Below, piece after piece: positions 50,954 through 62,658 of a stretch of 64,000 nucleotides of DNA. The translations under genes and the position numbers were made by a program. Each line of letters starts with the position of its first letter. Position 1 is the first letter of the stretch. This DNA comes from Sipunculus nudus. Lineage: Eukaryota; Annelida; Sipuncula; Golfingiida; Sipunculidae. The notes beneath the pieces were generated by a model, which was not told the DNA's origin, made no database searches, and saw only the letters and a program-made list of their open reading frames with translations. The stretch spans positions 89,349,556-89,413,555 of the forward strand of contig CM049310.1 of assembly GCA_026874595.1 (NCBI GenBank). Direction: 5' to 3'.

Positions 50954-53221
50954 GATTTTCGGCCGTTTTCTGAAGTTATAATGTATTATTCGACGTGTCA
51001 GGAGTCTTATTTATGACAGAAATCGTGCAAAACAGTAGAGATATTGTGGTCAAATGAGAAAATATGTCCAAAAAAATCCAAAATATCCCATTAAGAAAAA
51101 AATCAGAATTATACATTTCTGATTTTGATTGAACGAATTTGCTCTTTATTTTTATATTCATGTGCACGAACACGCACTGTTATGTAGCCGGGGAACTAGT
51201 TTTCGTCCCTATGGGTCTTAATCGTGTTTAAATTTGGGAGAATACATCATTTATGTGGTATTTTTTACAATAAGCAAAGCATAAGCAAAACGTAAACAAA
51301 GTGTAAGCAAAGGAATTAGGACTTCATAAATGCGATTTTCGACCGTTTTCTGAAGTTATATTGTATTATTCGACGTGTCAGAAGTCTTATTTATGACAGA
51401 AATCGTGCAAAACAGTAGAGATATTGTGATCAAATGAGAAAATAGGTCCCGAAAATCCATAATATCCAATTGAGAAAAAAGCACAATTATACATTTCTGA
51501 TTTTTATTGAACGAATTTGCTCTTTATTTTTATATTCATGTGCACGAACAGGAACTGTTATGTAGCCGGTTAAATAGTCTTCGTCCCTATGGGTCATAAT
51601 CGTGTTTAAATTTGGGAGAATACATCATTTATGTGGTGTTTTTACAATAAGCAAAGCATAAGCAAAACGTAAACAAAGTGTAAGCAAAGGAATTAGGACT
51701 TCATAAATGCGATTTTCGGCCGTTTTCTGAAGTTATATTGTATTATTCGACGTGTCAGAAGTCTTATTTATGACAGAAATCGTGCAAAACAGTAGAGATA
51801 TTGTGGTCAAATGAGAAAATAGGTCCCAAAAATCCATAATATCCCATTAGGAAAAAAATCAGAATTATACATTTTTGACTTTGATTGAACGAATTTGCTA
51901 TTTATTTTTATATTCATGTGCACGAACAGGCACTGTTATGTAGCCGGGGAACTAGTTTTCGTCCCTATGGGTCTTAATCGTGTTTAAATTTGGGAGAATA
52001 CATCATTTATGTGGTATTTTTTACAATAAGCAAAGCATAAGCAAAACGTAAACAAAGTGTAAGCAAAGGAATTAGGACTTCATAAATGAGATTTTCGACC
52101 GTTTTTTTAAGTTATAATTTATTATTAGACGTGTCAGGAGTCTTATTTATGACAGAAATCGTGTAAAACACTAGAGATATTGTGATCAAGGGAGAAAATA
52201 GGTCCCGAAAATTCATAATATCTCCTTAAAAAAAAGCAGAATTATACATTTCTGATTTTGATTGAACGAATTTGCTCTTTATTTTTATATTCATATGCAC
52301 GAGCATGCACTGTTATGTAGACGGGGAACTAGTCTTCGTCCCTATGGGTCTTAATCGTGTTTAAATTTAGGAGAATACATCATTTATGTGGTATTTTTAC
52401 AATAAGCAAAGCATAAGCAAAACGTAAACAAAGTGTAAGCAAAGGAATTAGGACTTCATAAATGCGATTTTCGACCGTTTTCTGAAGTTATATTGTATTA
52501 TTCGACGTGTCAGAAGTCTTATTTATGACAGAAATCGTGCAAAACAGTAGAGATATTGTAATCAAATGAGAAAATAGGTCCCGAAAATCCATAATATCCA
52601 ATTGAGAAAAAAGCACAATTATACATTTCTGATTTTGATTGAACGAATTTGCTCTTTATTTTTATATTCATGTGCACGAACAGGAACTGTTATGTAGCCG
52701 GTTAACTAGTCTTCGTCCCTATGGGTCATAATCGTGTTTAAATTTGGGAGAATACATCATTTATGTGGTGTTTTTACAATAAGCAAAGCATAAGCAAAAC
52801 GTAAACAAAGTGTAAGCAAAGGAATTAGGACTTCATAAATGCGATTTTCGACCGTTTTCTGAAGTTATAATGTATTATTCGACGTGTCAGGAGTCTTATT
52901 TATGACAGAAATCGTGCAAAACAGTAGAGATATTGTGGTCAAATGAGAAAATATGTCCAAAAAAATCCAAAATATCCCATTAAGAAAAAAATCAGAATTA
53001 TACATTTCTGATTTTGATTGAACGAATTTGCTCTTTATTTTTATATTCATGTGCACGAACAGGCACTGTTATGTAGCCGGGGAACTAGTCTTAGTCCCTA
53101 TGGGTCATAATCGTGTTTAAATTTGGGAGAATACATCATTTATGTGGTGTTTTTACAATAAGCAAAGCATAAGCAAAACGTAGACAAAGTGTAAGCAAAG
53201 GAATTAGGACTTCATAAATGA

Positions 53222-53598
53222 GATTTTCGACCGTTTAGTGAAGTTATAATGTATTATTCAACTTGTCAGGAGTCTTATTTATGACAGAAATCGCGCAAAA
53301 CAGTAGAGATATTGTGCTCAAATCAGAAAATAGGTCCCGGAAATCCATAATATCCAATTGAGAAAAATGCAGAATTATACATTTCTTATTTAGATTGAAC
53401 GAATTTGCCCTTTATTTTTATATTCATGTGCACTAACAGGCACTGTTATGTAGCCGGGGAACTAATGTTCGTCCCTATTTGTCAAAATCGTGTTTAAATT
53501 TGAGAGAATACATCTTGTATGTGGTGTTTTTACAATAAGCAAAGCATAAGCAAAACGTAAACAAAGTGTAAGCAAAGGAATTAGGACTTCATAAATGC
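53222..53598. repeat. S monomer 4
   Basis: It carries the full S signature and is followed by T. It appears near-identical to the S at 49822. Confidence 0.87.
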
Positions 53599-55488
53599 GA
53601 TTTTCGACCGTTTTTTGAAGTTATATTGTATTTTTCGACGTGTCAGAAGTCTTATTTATGACAGAAATCGTGCAAAACAGTAGAGATATTGTGGTCAAAT
53701 GAGAAAATATGTCCAAAAAATCCAAAATATCCCATTAAGAAAAAAATCAGAATTATACATTTCTGATTTTGATTGAACGAATTTGCTCTTTATTTTTATA
53801 TTCATGTGCACGAACAGGCACTGTTATGTAGCCGGGGAACTAGTCTTCGTCCCTATGGGTTATAATCGTGTTTAAATTTGGGAGAATACATCATTTATGT
53901 GGTATTTTTACAATAAGCAAAGCATAAGCAAAACGGAAACAAAGTGTAAGCAAAGGAATTAGGACTTCATAAATGAGATTTTCGACCGTTTTTTGAAGTT
54001 ATAATGTATTATTAGACGTGTCAGGAGTCTTATTTATGACAGAAATCGTGCAAAACACTAGAGATATTGTGATCAAGTGAGAAAATAGGTCCCAAAAATT
54101 CATAATATCTCCTTCAAAAAAAAGCAGAACTATGCATTTCTGGTTTTGATTGAACGAATTTGCTCTTTATTTTTATATTCATATGCACGAGCATGCACTG
54201 TTATGTAGCCGGGGAACTAGTCTTCGTCCCTATGGATCTTAATCGTGTTTAAATTTAGGAGAATACATCATTTATGTGGTATTTTTACCATAAGCAAAGC
54301 ATAAGCAAAACGTAAACAAAGTGTAAGCAAAGGAATTAGGACTTCATAAATGCGATTTTCGACCGTTTTCTGAAGTTATATTGTATTATTCGACGTGTCA
54401 GAAGTCTTATTTATGACAGAAATCGTGCAAAACACTAGAGATATTGTGGTCAAATGAGAAAATAGGTCCCAAAAATCCATAATATCCCATTAGGAAAAAA
54501 ATCAGAATTATACATTTTTGACTTTGATTGAACGAATTTGCTATTTATTTTTATATTCATGTGCACGAACAGGCACTGTTATGTAGCCGGGGAACTAGTT
54601 TTCGTCCCTATGGGTCTTAATCGTGTTTAAATTTGGGAGAATACATCATTTATGTGGTATTTTTTACAATAAGCAAAGCATAAGCAAAACGTAAACAAAG
54701 TGTAAGCAAAGGAATTAGGACTTCATAAATGCGATTTTCGACCGTTTTCTGAAGTTATATTGTATTATTCGACGTGTCAGAAGTCTTATTTATGACAGAA
54801 ATCGTGCAAAACAGTAGAGATATTGTGATCAAATGAGAAAATAGGTCCCGAAAATCCATAATATCCAATTGAGAAAAAAGCACAATTATACATTTCTGAT
54901 TTTTATTGAACGAATTTGCTCTTTATTTTTATATTCATGTGCACGAACAGGAACTGTTATGTAGCCGGTTAACTAGTCTTCGTCCCTATGGGTCATAATC
55001 GTGTTTAAATTTGGGAGAATACATCATTTATGTGGTGTTTTTACAATAAGCAAAGCATAAGCAAAACGTAAACAAAGTGTAAGCAAAGGAATTAGGACTT
55101 CATAAATGCGATTTTCGGCCGTTTTCTGAAGTTATAATGTATTATTCGACGTGTCAGGAGTCTTATTTATGACAGAAATCGTGCAAAACAGTAGAGATAT
55201 TGTTGTCAAATGAGAAAATATGTCCAAAAAAATCCAAAATATCCCATTAAGAAAAAAATCAGAATTATACATTTCTGATTTTGATTGAACGAATTTGCTC
55301 TTTATTTTTATATTCATGTGCACGAACACGCACTGTTATGTAGCCGGGGAACTAGTCTTAGTCCCTATGGGTCATAATCGTGTTTAAATTTGGGAGAATA
55401 CATCATTTATGTGGTGTTTTTACAATAAGCAAAGCATAAGCAAAACGTAGACAAAGTGTAAGCAAAGGAATTAGGACTTCATAAATGA
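53222..55488. repeat. S-phased HOR unit, 6-mer S-T-L-M-P-QR
   Basis: Monomers start at 53222, 53599, 53977, 54354, 54733 and 55110. This is the shortest unit between two S monomers. QR at 55110 has a Q front with ttcggccg and a private gttgtcaaatg, a cacgcactg middle and an R rear (cttagtccc, cgtagac). Confidence 0.83.
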
Positions 55489-55865
55489 GATTTTCGACCG
55501 TTTAGTGAAGTTATAATGTATTATTCAACTTGTCAGGAGTCTTATTTATGACAGAAATCGCGCAAAACAGTAGAGATATTGTGCTCAAATCAGAAAATAG
55601 GTCCCGGAAATCCATAATATCCAATTGAGAAAAATGCAGAATTATACATTTCTTATTTAGATTGAACGAATTTGCCCTTTATTTTTATATTCATGTGCAC
55701 TAACAGGCACTGTTATGTAACCGGGGAACCAATGTTCGTCCCTATTTGTCAAAATCGTGTTTAAATTTGAGAGAATACATCTTGTATGTGGTGTTTTTAC
55801 AATAAGCAAAGCATAAGCAAAACGTAAACAAAGTGTAAGCAAAGGAATTAGGACTTAATAAATGC
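55489..55865. repeat. S monomer 5
   Basis: S signature with aaccaatgttcg and the acttaataaatg end, as in the S at 40001. It also has gtaaccgggg. The rear of the preceding monomer and the start of the following one also match the 40001 neighbourhood. Confidence 0.87.
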
Positions 55866-58800
55866 GATTTTCGACCGTTTTCTGAAGTAATAATGTATTA
55901 TTCGACGTGTCAGGAGTCTTATTTATGACAGAAATCGTGCAAAACAGTAGAGATATTGTGGTCAAATGAGAAAATAGATCCAAAAAATCCAAAATATCCC
56001 ATTTTGAAAAAAATCAGAATTATACATTTCTGATTTTGATTGAACGAATTTGCTCTTTATTTTTGTATTCATGTGCACGAACAGGCACTGTTATGTAGCC
56101 GGGGAACAAATCTTCGTCCCTATGGGTTATAATCGTGTTTAAATTTGGGAGAATACATCATTTATGTGGTATTTTTACAATAAGCAAAGCATAAGCAAAA
56201 CGTAAACAAAGTGTAAGCAAAGGAATTAGGACTTCATAAATGAGATTTTCGACCGTTTTTTGAAGTTATAATGTATAATTAGACGTGTCAGGAGTCTTAT
56301 TTATGACAGAAATCGTGCAAAACACTAGAGATATCGTGATCAAGTGAGAAAATAGGTCCCGAAAATTCATAATATCTCCTTAAAAAAAAGCAGAATTATA
56401 CATTTCTGATTTTGATTGAACGAATTTGCTCTTTATTTTTATTTTCATATGCACGAGCATGCACTGTTATGTAGCCGGGGAAATAGTCTTCGTCCCTATG
56501 GGTCTTAATCGTGTTTAAATTTAGGAGAATACATCATTTATGTGGTATTTTTACAATAAGCAAAGCATAAGCAAAACGTAAACAAAGTGTAAGCAAAGGA
56601 ATTAGGACTTCATAAATGCGATTTTCGACCGTTTTCTGAAGTTATATTGTATAATTCGACGTGTCAGAAGTCTTATTTATGACAGAAATCGTGCAAAACA
56701 GTAGAGATATTGTGATCAAATGAGAAAATAGGTCCCGAAAATCCATAATATCCAATTGAGAAAAAATCAGAATTATACATTTCTGATTTTGATTGAACGA
56801 ATTTGCTCTTTATTTTTATATTCATGTGCACGAACAGGCACTGTTATGTAGCCGGGGAAATAGTCTTCGTCCCTATGGGTCATAATCGTGTTTAAATTTG
56901 GGAGAATACATCATTTATGTGGTGTTTTTACAATAAGCAAAGCATAAGCAAAACGTAAACAAAGTGTAAGCAAAGGAATTAGGACTTCATAAATGCGATT
57001 TTCGACCGTTTTCTGAAGTTATAATGTATTATTCGACGTGTCAGGAGTCTTATTTATGACAGAAATCGTGCAAAACAGTAGAGATATTGTGGTCAAATGA
57101 GAAAATAGATCCAAAAAATCCAAAATATCCCATTTAGAAAAAAATCAGAATTATACATTTCTGATTTTGATTGAACGAATTTGCTCTTTATTTTTATATT
57201 CATGTGCACGAACAGGCACTGTTATGTAGCCGGGGAACTAGTCTTCGTCCCTATGGGTTATAATCGTGTTTAAATTTGGGAGAATACATCATTTATGTGG
57301 TATTTTTACAATAAGCAAAGCATAAGCAAAACGGAAACAAAGTGTAAGCAAAGGAATTAGGACTTCATAAATGAGATTTTCGACCGTTTTTTGAAGTTAT
57401 AATGTATTATTAGACGTGTCAGGAGTCTTATTTATGACAGAAATCGTGCAAAACACTAGAGATATTGTGATCAAGTGAGAAAATAGGTCCCAAAAATTCA
57501 TAATATCTCCTTAAAAAAAAAGCAGAATTATGCATTTCTGATTTTGATTGAACGAATTTGCTCTTTATTTTTATATTCATATGCACGAGCATGCACTGTT
57601 ATGTAGCCGGGGAACTAGTCTTCGTCCCTATGGATCTTAATCGTGTTTAAATTTAGGAGAATACATCATTTATGTGGTATTTTTACAATAAGCAAAGCAT
57701 AAGCAAAACGTAAACAAAGTGTAAGCAAAGGAATTAGGACTTCATAAATGCGATTTTCGACCGTTTTCTGAAGTTATATTGTATTATTCGACGTGTCAGA
57801 AGTCTTATTTATGACAGAAATCGTGCAAAACAGTAGAGATATTGTGATCAAATGAGAAAATAGGTCCCGAAAATCCATAATATCCAATTGAGAAAAAATC
57901 AGAATTATACATTTCTGATTTTGATTGAACGAATTTGCTCTTTATTTTTATATTCATGTGCACGAACAGGCACTGTTATGTAGCCGGGGAAATAGTCTTC
58001 GTCCCTATGGGTCATAATCGTGTTTAAATTTGGGAGAATACATCATTTATGTGGTGTTTTTACAATAAGCAAAGCATAAGCAAAACGTAAACAAAGTGTA
58101 AGCAAAGGAATTAGGACTTCATAAATGCGATTTTCGACCGTTTTCTGAAGTTATATTGTATTATTCGACGTGTCAGAAGTCTTATTTATGACAGAAATCG
58201 TGCAAAACAGTAGAGATATTGTAATCAAATGAGAAAATAGTTCCCGAAAATCCATAATATCCAATTGAGAAAAAAGCACAATTATACATTTCTGATTTTT
58301 ATTGAACGAATTTGCTCTTTATTTTTATATTCATGTGCACGAACAGGAACTGTTATGTAGCCGGTTAACTAGTCTTCGTCCCTATGGGTCATAATCGTGT
58401 TTAAATTTGGGAGAATACATCATTTATGTGGTGTTTTTACAATAAGCAAAGCATAAGCAAAACGTAAACAACGTGTAAGCAAAGGAATTAGGACTTCATA
58501 AATGCGATTTTCGACCGTTTTCTGAAGTTATAATGTATTATTCGACGTGTCAGGAGTCTTATTTATGACAGAAATCGTGCAAAACAGTAGAGATATTGTG
58601 GTCAAATGAGAAAATATGTCCAAAAAAATCCAAAATATCCCATTAAGAAAAAAATCAGAATTATACATTTCTGAATTTGATTGAACGAATTTGCTCTTTA
58701 TTTTTATATTCATGTGCACGAACAGGCACTGTTATGTAGCCGGGGAACTAGTCTTAGTCCCTATGGGTCATAATCGTGTTTAAATTTGGGAGAATACATC

Positions 58801-58884
58801 ATTTATGTGGTGTTTTTACAATAAGCAAAGCATAAGCAAAACGTAGACAAAGTGTAAGCAAAGGAATTAGGACTTCATAAATGA
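55489..58884. repeat. S-phased HOR unit, 9-mer S-(U/K)-L'-V-K-L-V-P-QR
   Basis: Monomers start at 55489, 55866, 56244, 56620, 56997, 57375, 57752, 58129 and 58506. Here V replaces M. L' has tataattagacg, gatatcgtg and tattttcatatgc. U/K opens with gaagtaataatg but has a K core (atagatcc) with a private cattttgaaaa and tttttgtattc. QR ends in cgtagac. Confidence 0.82.
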
Positions 58885-59261
58885 GATTTTCGACCGTTTA
58901 GTGAAGTTATAATGTATTATTCAACTTGTCAGGAGTCTTATTTATGACAGAAATCGCGCAAAACAGTAGAGATATTGTGCTCAAATCAGAAAATAGGTCC
59001 CGGAAATCCATAATATCCAATTGAGAAAAATGCAGAATTATACATTTCTTATTTAGATTGAACGAATTTGCCCTTTATTTTTATATTCATGTGCACTAAC
59101 AGGCACTGTTATGTAGCCGGGGAACTAATGTTCGTCCCTATTTGTCAAAATCGTGTTTAAATTTGAGAGAATACATCTTGTATGTGGTGATTTTACAATA
59201 AGCAAAGCATAAGCAAAACGTAAACAAAGTGTAAGCAAAGGAATTAGGACTTCATAAATGC
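58885..59261. repeat. S monomer 6
   Basis: S signature with a private gtggtgattttac in the rear, shared only with the S at 62659. Confidence 0.87.
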
Positions 59262-62200
59262 GATTTTCGACCGTTTTTTGAAGTTATATTGTATTATTCG
59301 ACGTGTCAGAAGTCTTATTTATGACAGAAATCGTGCAAAACAGTAGAGATATTGTGGTCAAATGAGAAAATATGTCCAAAAAATCCAAAATATCCCATTA
59401 AGAAAAAAATCAGAATTATACATTTCTGATTTTGATTGAACGAATTTGCTCTTTATTTTTATATTCATGTGCACGAACAGGCACTGTTATGTAGCCGGGG
59501 AACTAGTCTTCGTCCCTATGGGTTATAATCGTGTTTAAATTTGGGAGAATACATCATTTATGTGGTATTTTTACAATAAGCAAAGCATAAGCAAAACGTA
59601 AACAAAGTGTAAGCAAAGGAATTAGGACTTCATAAATGAGATTTTCGACCGTTTTTTGAAGTTATAATGTATAATTAGACGTGTCAGGAGTCTTATTTAT
59701 GACAGAAATCGTGCAAAACACTAGAGATATCGTGATCAAGTGAGAAAATAGGTCCCGAAAATTCATAATATCTCCTTAAAAAAAAGCAGAATTATACATT
59801 TCTGATTTTGATTGAACGAATTTGCTCTTTATTTTTATTTTCATATGCACGAGCATGCACTGTTATGTAGCCGGGGAAATAGTCTTCGTCCCTATGGGTC
59901 TTAATCGTGTTTAAATTTAGGAGAATACATCATTTATGTGGTATTTTTACAATAAGCAAAGCATAAGCAAAACGTAAACAAAGTGTAAGCAAAGGAATTA
60001 GGACTTCATAAATGCGATTTTCGACCGTTTTCTGAAGTTATATTGTATTATTCGACGTGTCAGAAGTCTTATTTATGACAGAAATCGTGCAAAACAGTAG
60101 AGATATTGTGATCAAATGAGAAAATAGGTCCCGAAAATCCATAATATCCAATTGAGAAAAAATCAGAATTATACATTTCTGATTTTGATTGAACGAATTT
60201 GCTCTTTATTTTTATATTCATGTGCACGAACAGGCACTGTTATGTAGCCGGGGAAATAGTCTTCGTCCCTATGGGTCATAATCGTGTTTAAATTTGGGAG
60301 AATACATCATTTATGTGGTGTTTTTACAATAAGCAAAGCATAAGCAAAACGTAAACAAAGTGTAAGCAAAGGAATTAGGACTTCATAAATGCGATTTTCG
60401 ACCGTTTTCTGAAGTTATAATGTATTATTCGACGTGTCAGGAGTCTTATTTATGACAGAAATCGTGCAAAACAGTAGAGATATTGTGGTCAAATGAGAAA
60501 ATATGTCCAAAAAATCCAAAATATCCCATTAAGAAAAAAATCAGAATTATACATTTCTGATTTTGATTGAACGAATCTGCTCTTTATTTTTATATTCATG
60601 TCCACGAACAGGCACTGTTATGTAGCCGGTTAACTAGTCTTCGTCCCTATGGGTCATAATCGTGTTTAAATTTGGGAGAATACATCATTTATGTGGTGTT
60701 TTTACAATAAGCAAAGCATAAGCAAAACGTAAACAAAGTGTAAGCAAAGGAATTAGGACTTCATAAATGCGATTTTCGACCGTTTTCTGAAGATATAATG
60801 TATTATTCGACGTGTCAGGAGTCTTATTTATGACAGAAATCGTGCAAAACAGTAGAGATATTGTGGTCAAATGAGAAAATAGATCCAAAAAATCCAAAAT
60901 ATCCCATTTAGAAAAAAATCAGAATTATACATTTCTGATTTTGATTGAACGAATTTGCTCTTTATTTTTATATTCATGTGCACGAACAGGCACTGTTATG
61001 TAGCCGGGGAACTAGTCTTCGTCCCTATGGGTTATAATCGTGTTTAAATTTGGGAGAATACATCATTTATGTGGTATTTTTACAATAAGCAAAGCATAAG
61101 CAAAACGGAAACAAAGTGTAAGCAAAGGAATTAGGACTTCATAAATGAGATTTTCGACCGTTTTTTGAAGTTATAATGTATTATTAGACGTGTCAGGAGT
61201 CTTATTTATGACAGAAATCGTGCAAAACACTAGAGATATTGTGATCAAGTGAGAAAATAGGTCCCAAAAATTCATAATATCTCCTTAAAAAAAAAGCAGA
61301 ATTATGCATTTCTGATTTTGATTGAACGAATTTGCTCTTTATTTTTATATTCATATGCACGAGCATGCACTGTTATGTAGCCGGGGAACTAGTCTTCGTC
61401 CCTATGGATCTTAATCGTGTTTAAATTTAGGAGAATACATCATTTATGTGGTATTTTTACAATAAGCAAAGCATAAGCAAAACGTAAACAAAGTGTAAGC
61501 AAAGGAATTAGGACTTCATAAATGCGATTTTCGACCGTTTTCTGAAGTTATATTGTATTATTCGACGTGTCAGAAGTCTTATTTATGACAGAAATCGTGC
61601 AAAACAGTAGAGATATTGTGATCAAATGAGAAAATAGGTCCCGAAAATCCATAATATCCAATTGAGAAAAAATCAGAATTATACATTTCTGATTTTGATT
61701 GAACGAATTTGCTCTTTATTTTTATATTCATGTGCACGAACAGGCACTGTTATGTAGCCGGGGAAATAGTCTTCGTCCCTATGGGTCATAATCGTGTTTA
61801 AATTTGGGAGAATACATCATTTATGTGGTGTTTTTACAATAAGCAAAGCATAAGCAAAACGTAAACAAAGTGTAAGCAAAGGAATTAGGACTTCATAAAT
61901 GCGATTTTCGACCGTTTTCTGAAGTTATATTGTATTATTCGACGTGTCAGAAGTCTTATTTATGACAGAAATCGTGCAAAACAGTAGAGATATTGTAATC
62001 AAATGAGAAAATAGGTCCCGAAAATCCATAATATCCAATTGAGAAAAAAGCACAATTATACATTTCTGATTTTTATTGAACGAATTTGCTCTTTATTTTT
62101 ATATTCATGTGCACGAACAGGAACTGTTATGTAGCCGGTTAACTAGTCTTCGTCCCTATGGGTCATAATCGTGTTTAAATTTGGGAGAATACATCATTTA

Positions 62201-62658
62201 TGTGGTGTTTTTACAATAAGCAAAGCATAAGCAAAACGTAAACAACGTGTAAGCAAAGGAATTAGGACTTCATAAATGCGATTTTCGACCGTTTTCTGAA
62301 GTTATAATGTATTATTCGACGTGTCAGGAGTCTTATTTATGACAGAAATCGTGCAAAACAGTAGAGATATTGTGGTCAAATGAGAAAATATGTCCAAAAA
62401 AATCCAAAATATCCCATTAAGAAAAAAATCAGAATTATACATTTCTGAATTTGATTGGACGAATTTGCTCTTTATTTTTATATTCATGTGCACGAACAGG
62501 CACTGTTATGTAGCCGGGGAACTAGTCTTAGTCCCTATGGGTCATAATCGTGTTTAAATTTGGGAGAATACATCATTTATGTGGTGTTTTTACAATAAGC
62601 AAAGCATAAGCAAAACGTAGACAAAGTGTAAGCAAAGGAATTAGGACTTCATAAATGA
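58885..62658. repeat. S-phased HOR unit, 10-mer S-T-L'-V-K'-K-L-V-P-QR
   Basis: Monomers start at 58885, 59262, 59640, 60016, 60393, 60771, 61149, 61526, 61903 and 62280. K' at 60393 has atatgtcc, gaatctgc, tgtccacg and a ggttaac rear. K at 60771 has gaagatataatg, as at 33962 and 41132. P is preceded by V in both this unit and the previous one, and QR in both has aacaacgtgtaag just upstream. Confidence 0.82.

Larger units (their letters stand above)
49822..53221. repeat. S-phased HOR unit, 9-mer S-T-(L/P)-Q-P-(Q/M)-N-P-QR
   Basis: Monomers start at 49822, 50199, 50577, 50954, 51334, 51711, 52090, 52466 and 52843. From within monomer 50577 onward it repeats the sequence 3400-3401 bp upstream. 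Private changes include tcaagggagaa and cgtgtaaaac in N (near 52170-52190) and ggttaaatag in P (near 51570). Confidence 0.84.

Noticed and set aside
33876-60897. Two identical 70-residue minus-strand ORFs at 33876-34088 and 60685-60897, and two identical 61-residue ORFs at 40169-40354 and 55657-55842.
   Set aside because: They span monomer junctions, and their identity is explained by sister satellite segments (K/L island and S/U neighbourhood). They are useful as markers of duplication, not as genes.
401-62493. Recurrent minus-strand ORFs of about 62-65 residues in B, I, J, Q and related monomers (for example 401-589, 4175-4363, 40775-40966, 62302-62493).
   Set aside because: They are translations of the satellite itself, recurring wherever small indels leave the frame open. 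Most depend on a GTG start at the gtgcac site, use the same low-complexity AT-rich composition, and are broken by frame changes in neighbouring monomer types. No domain is recognisable and there is no sign of codon-level constraint.
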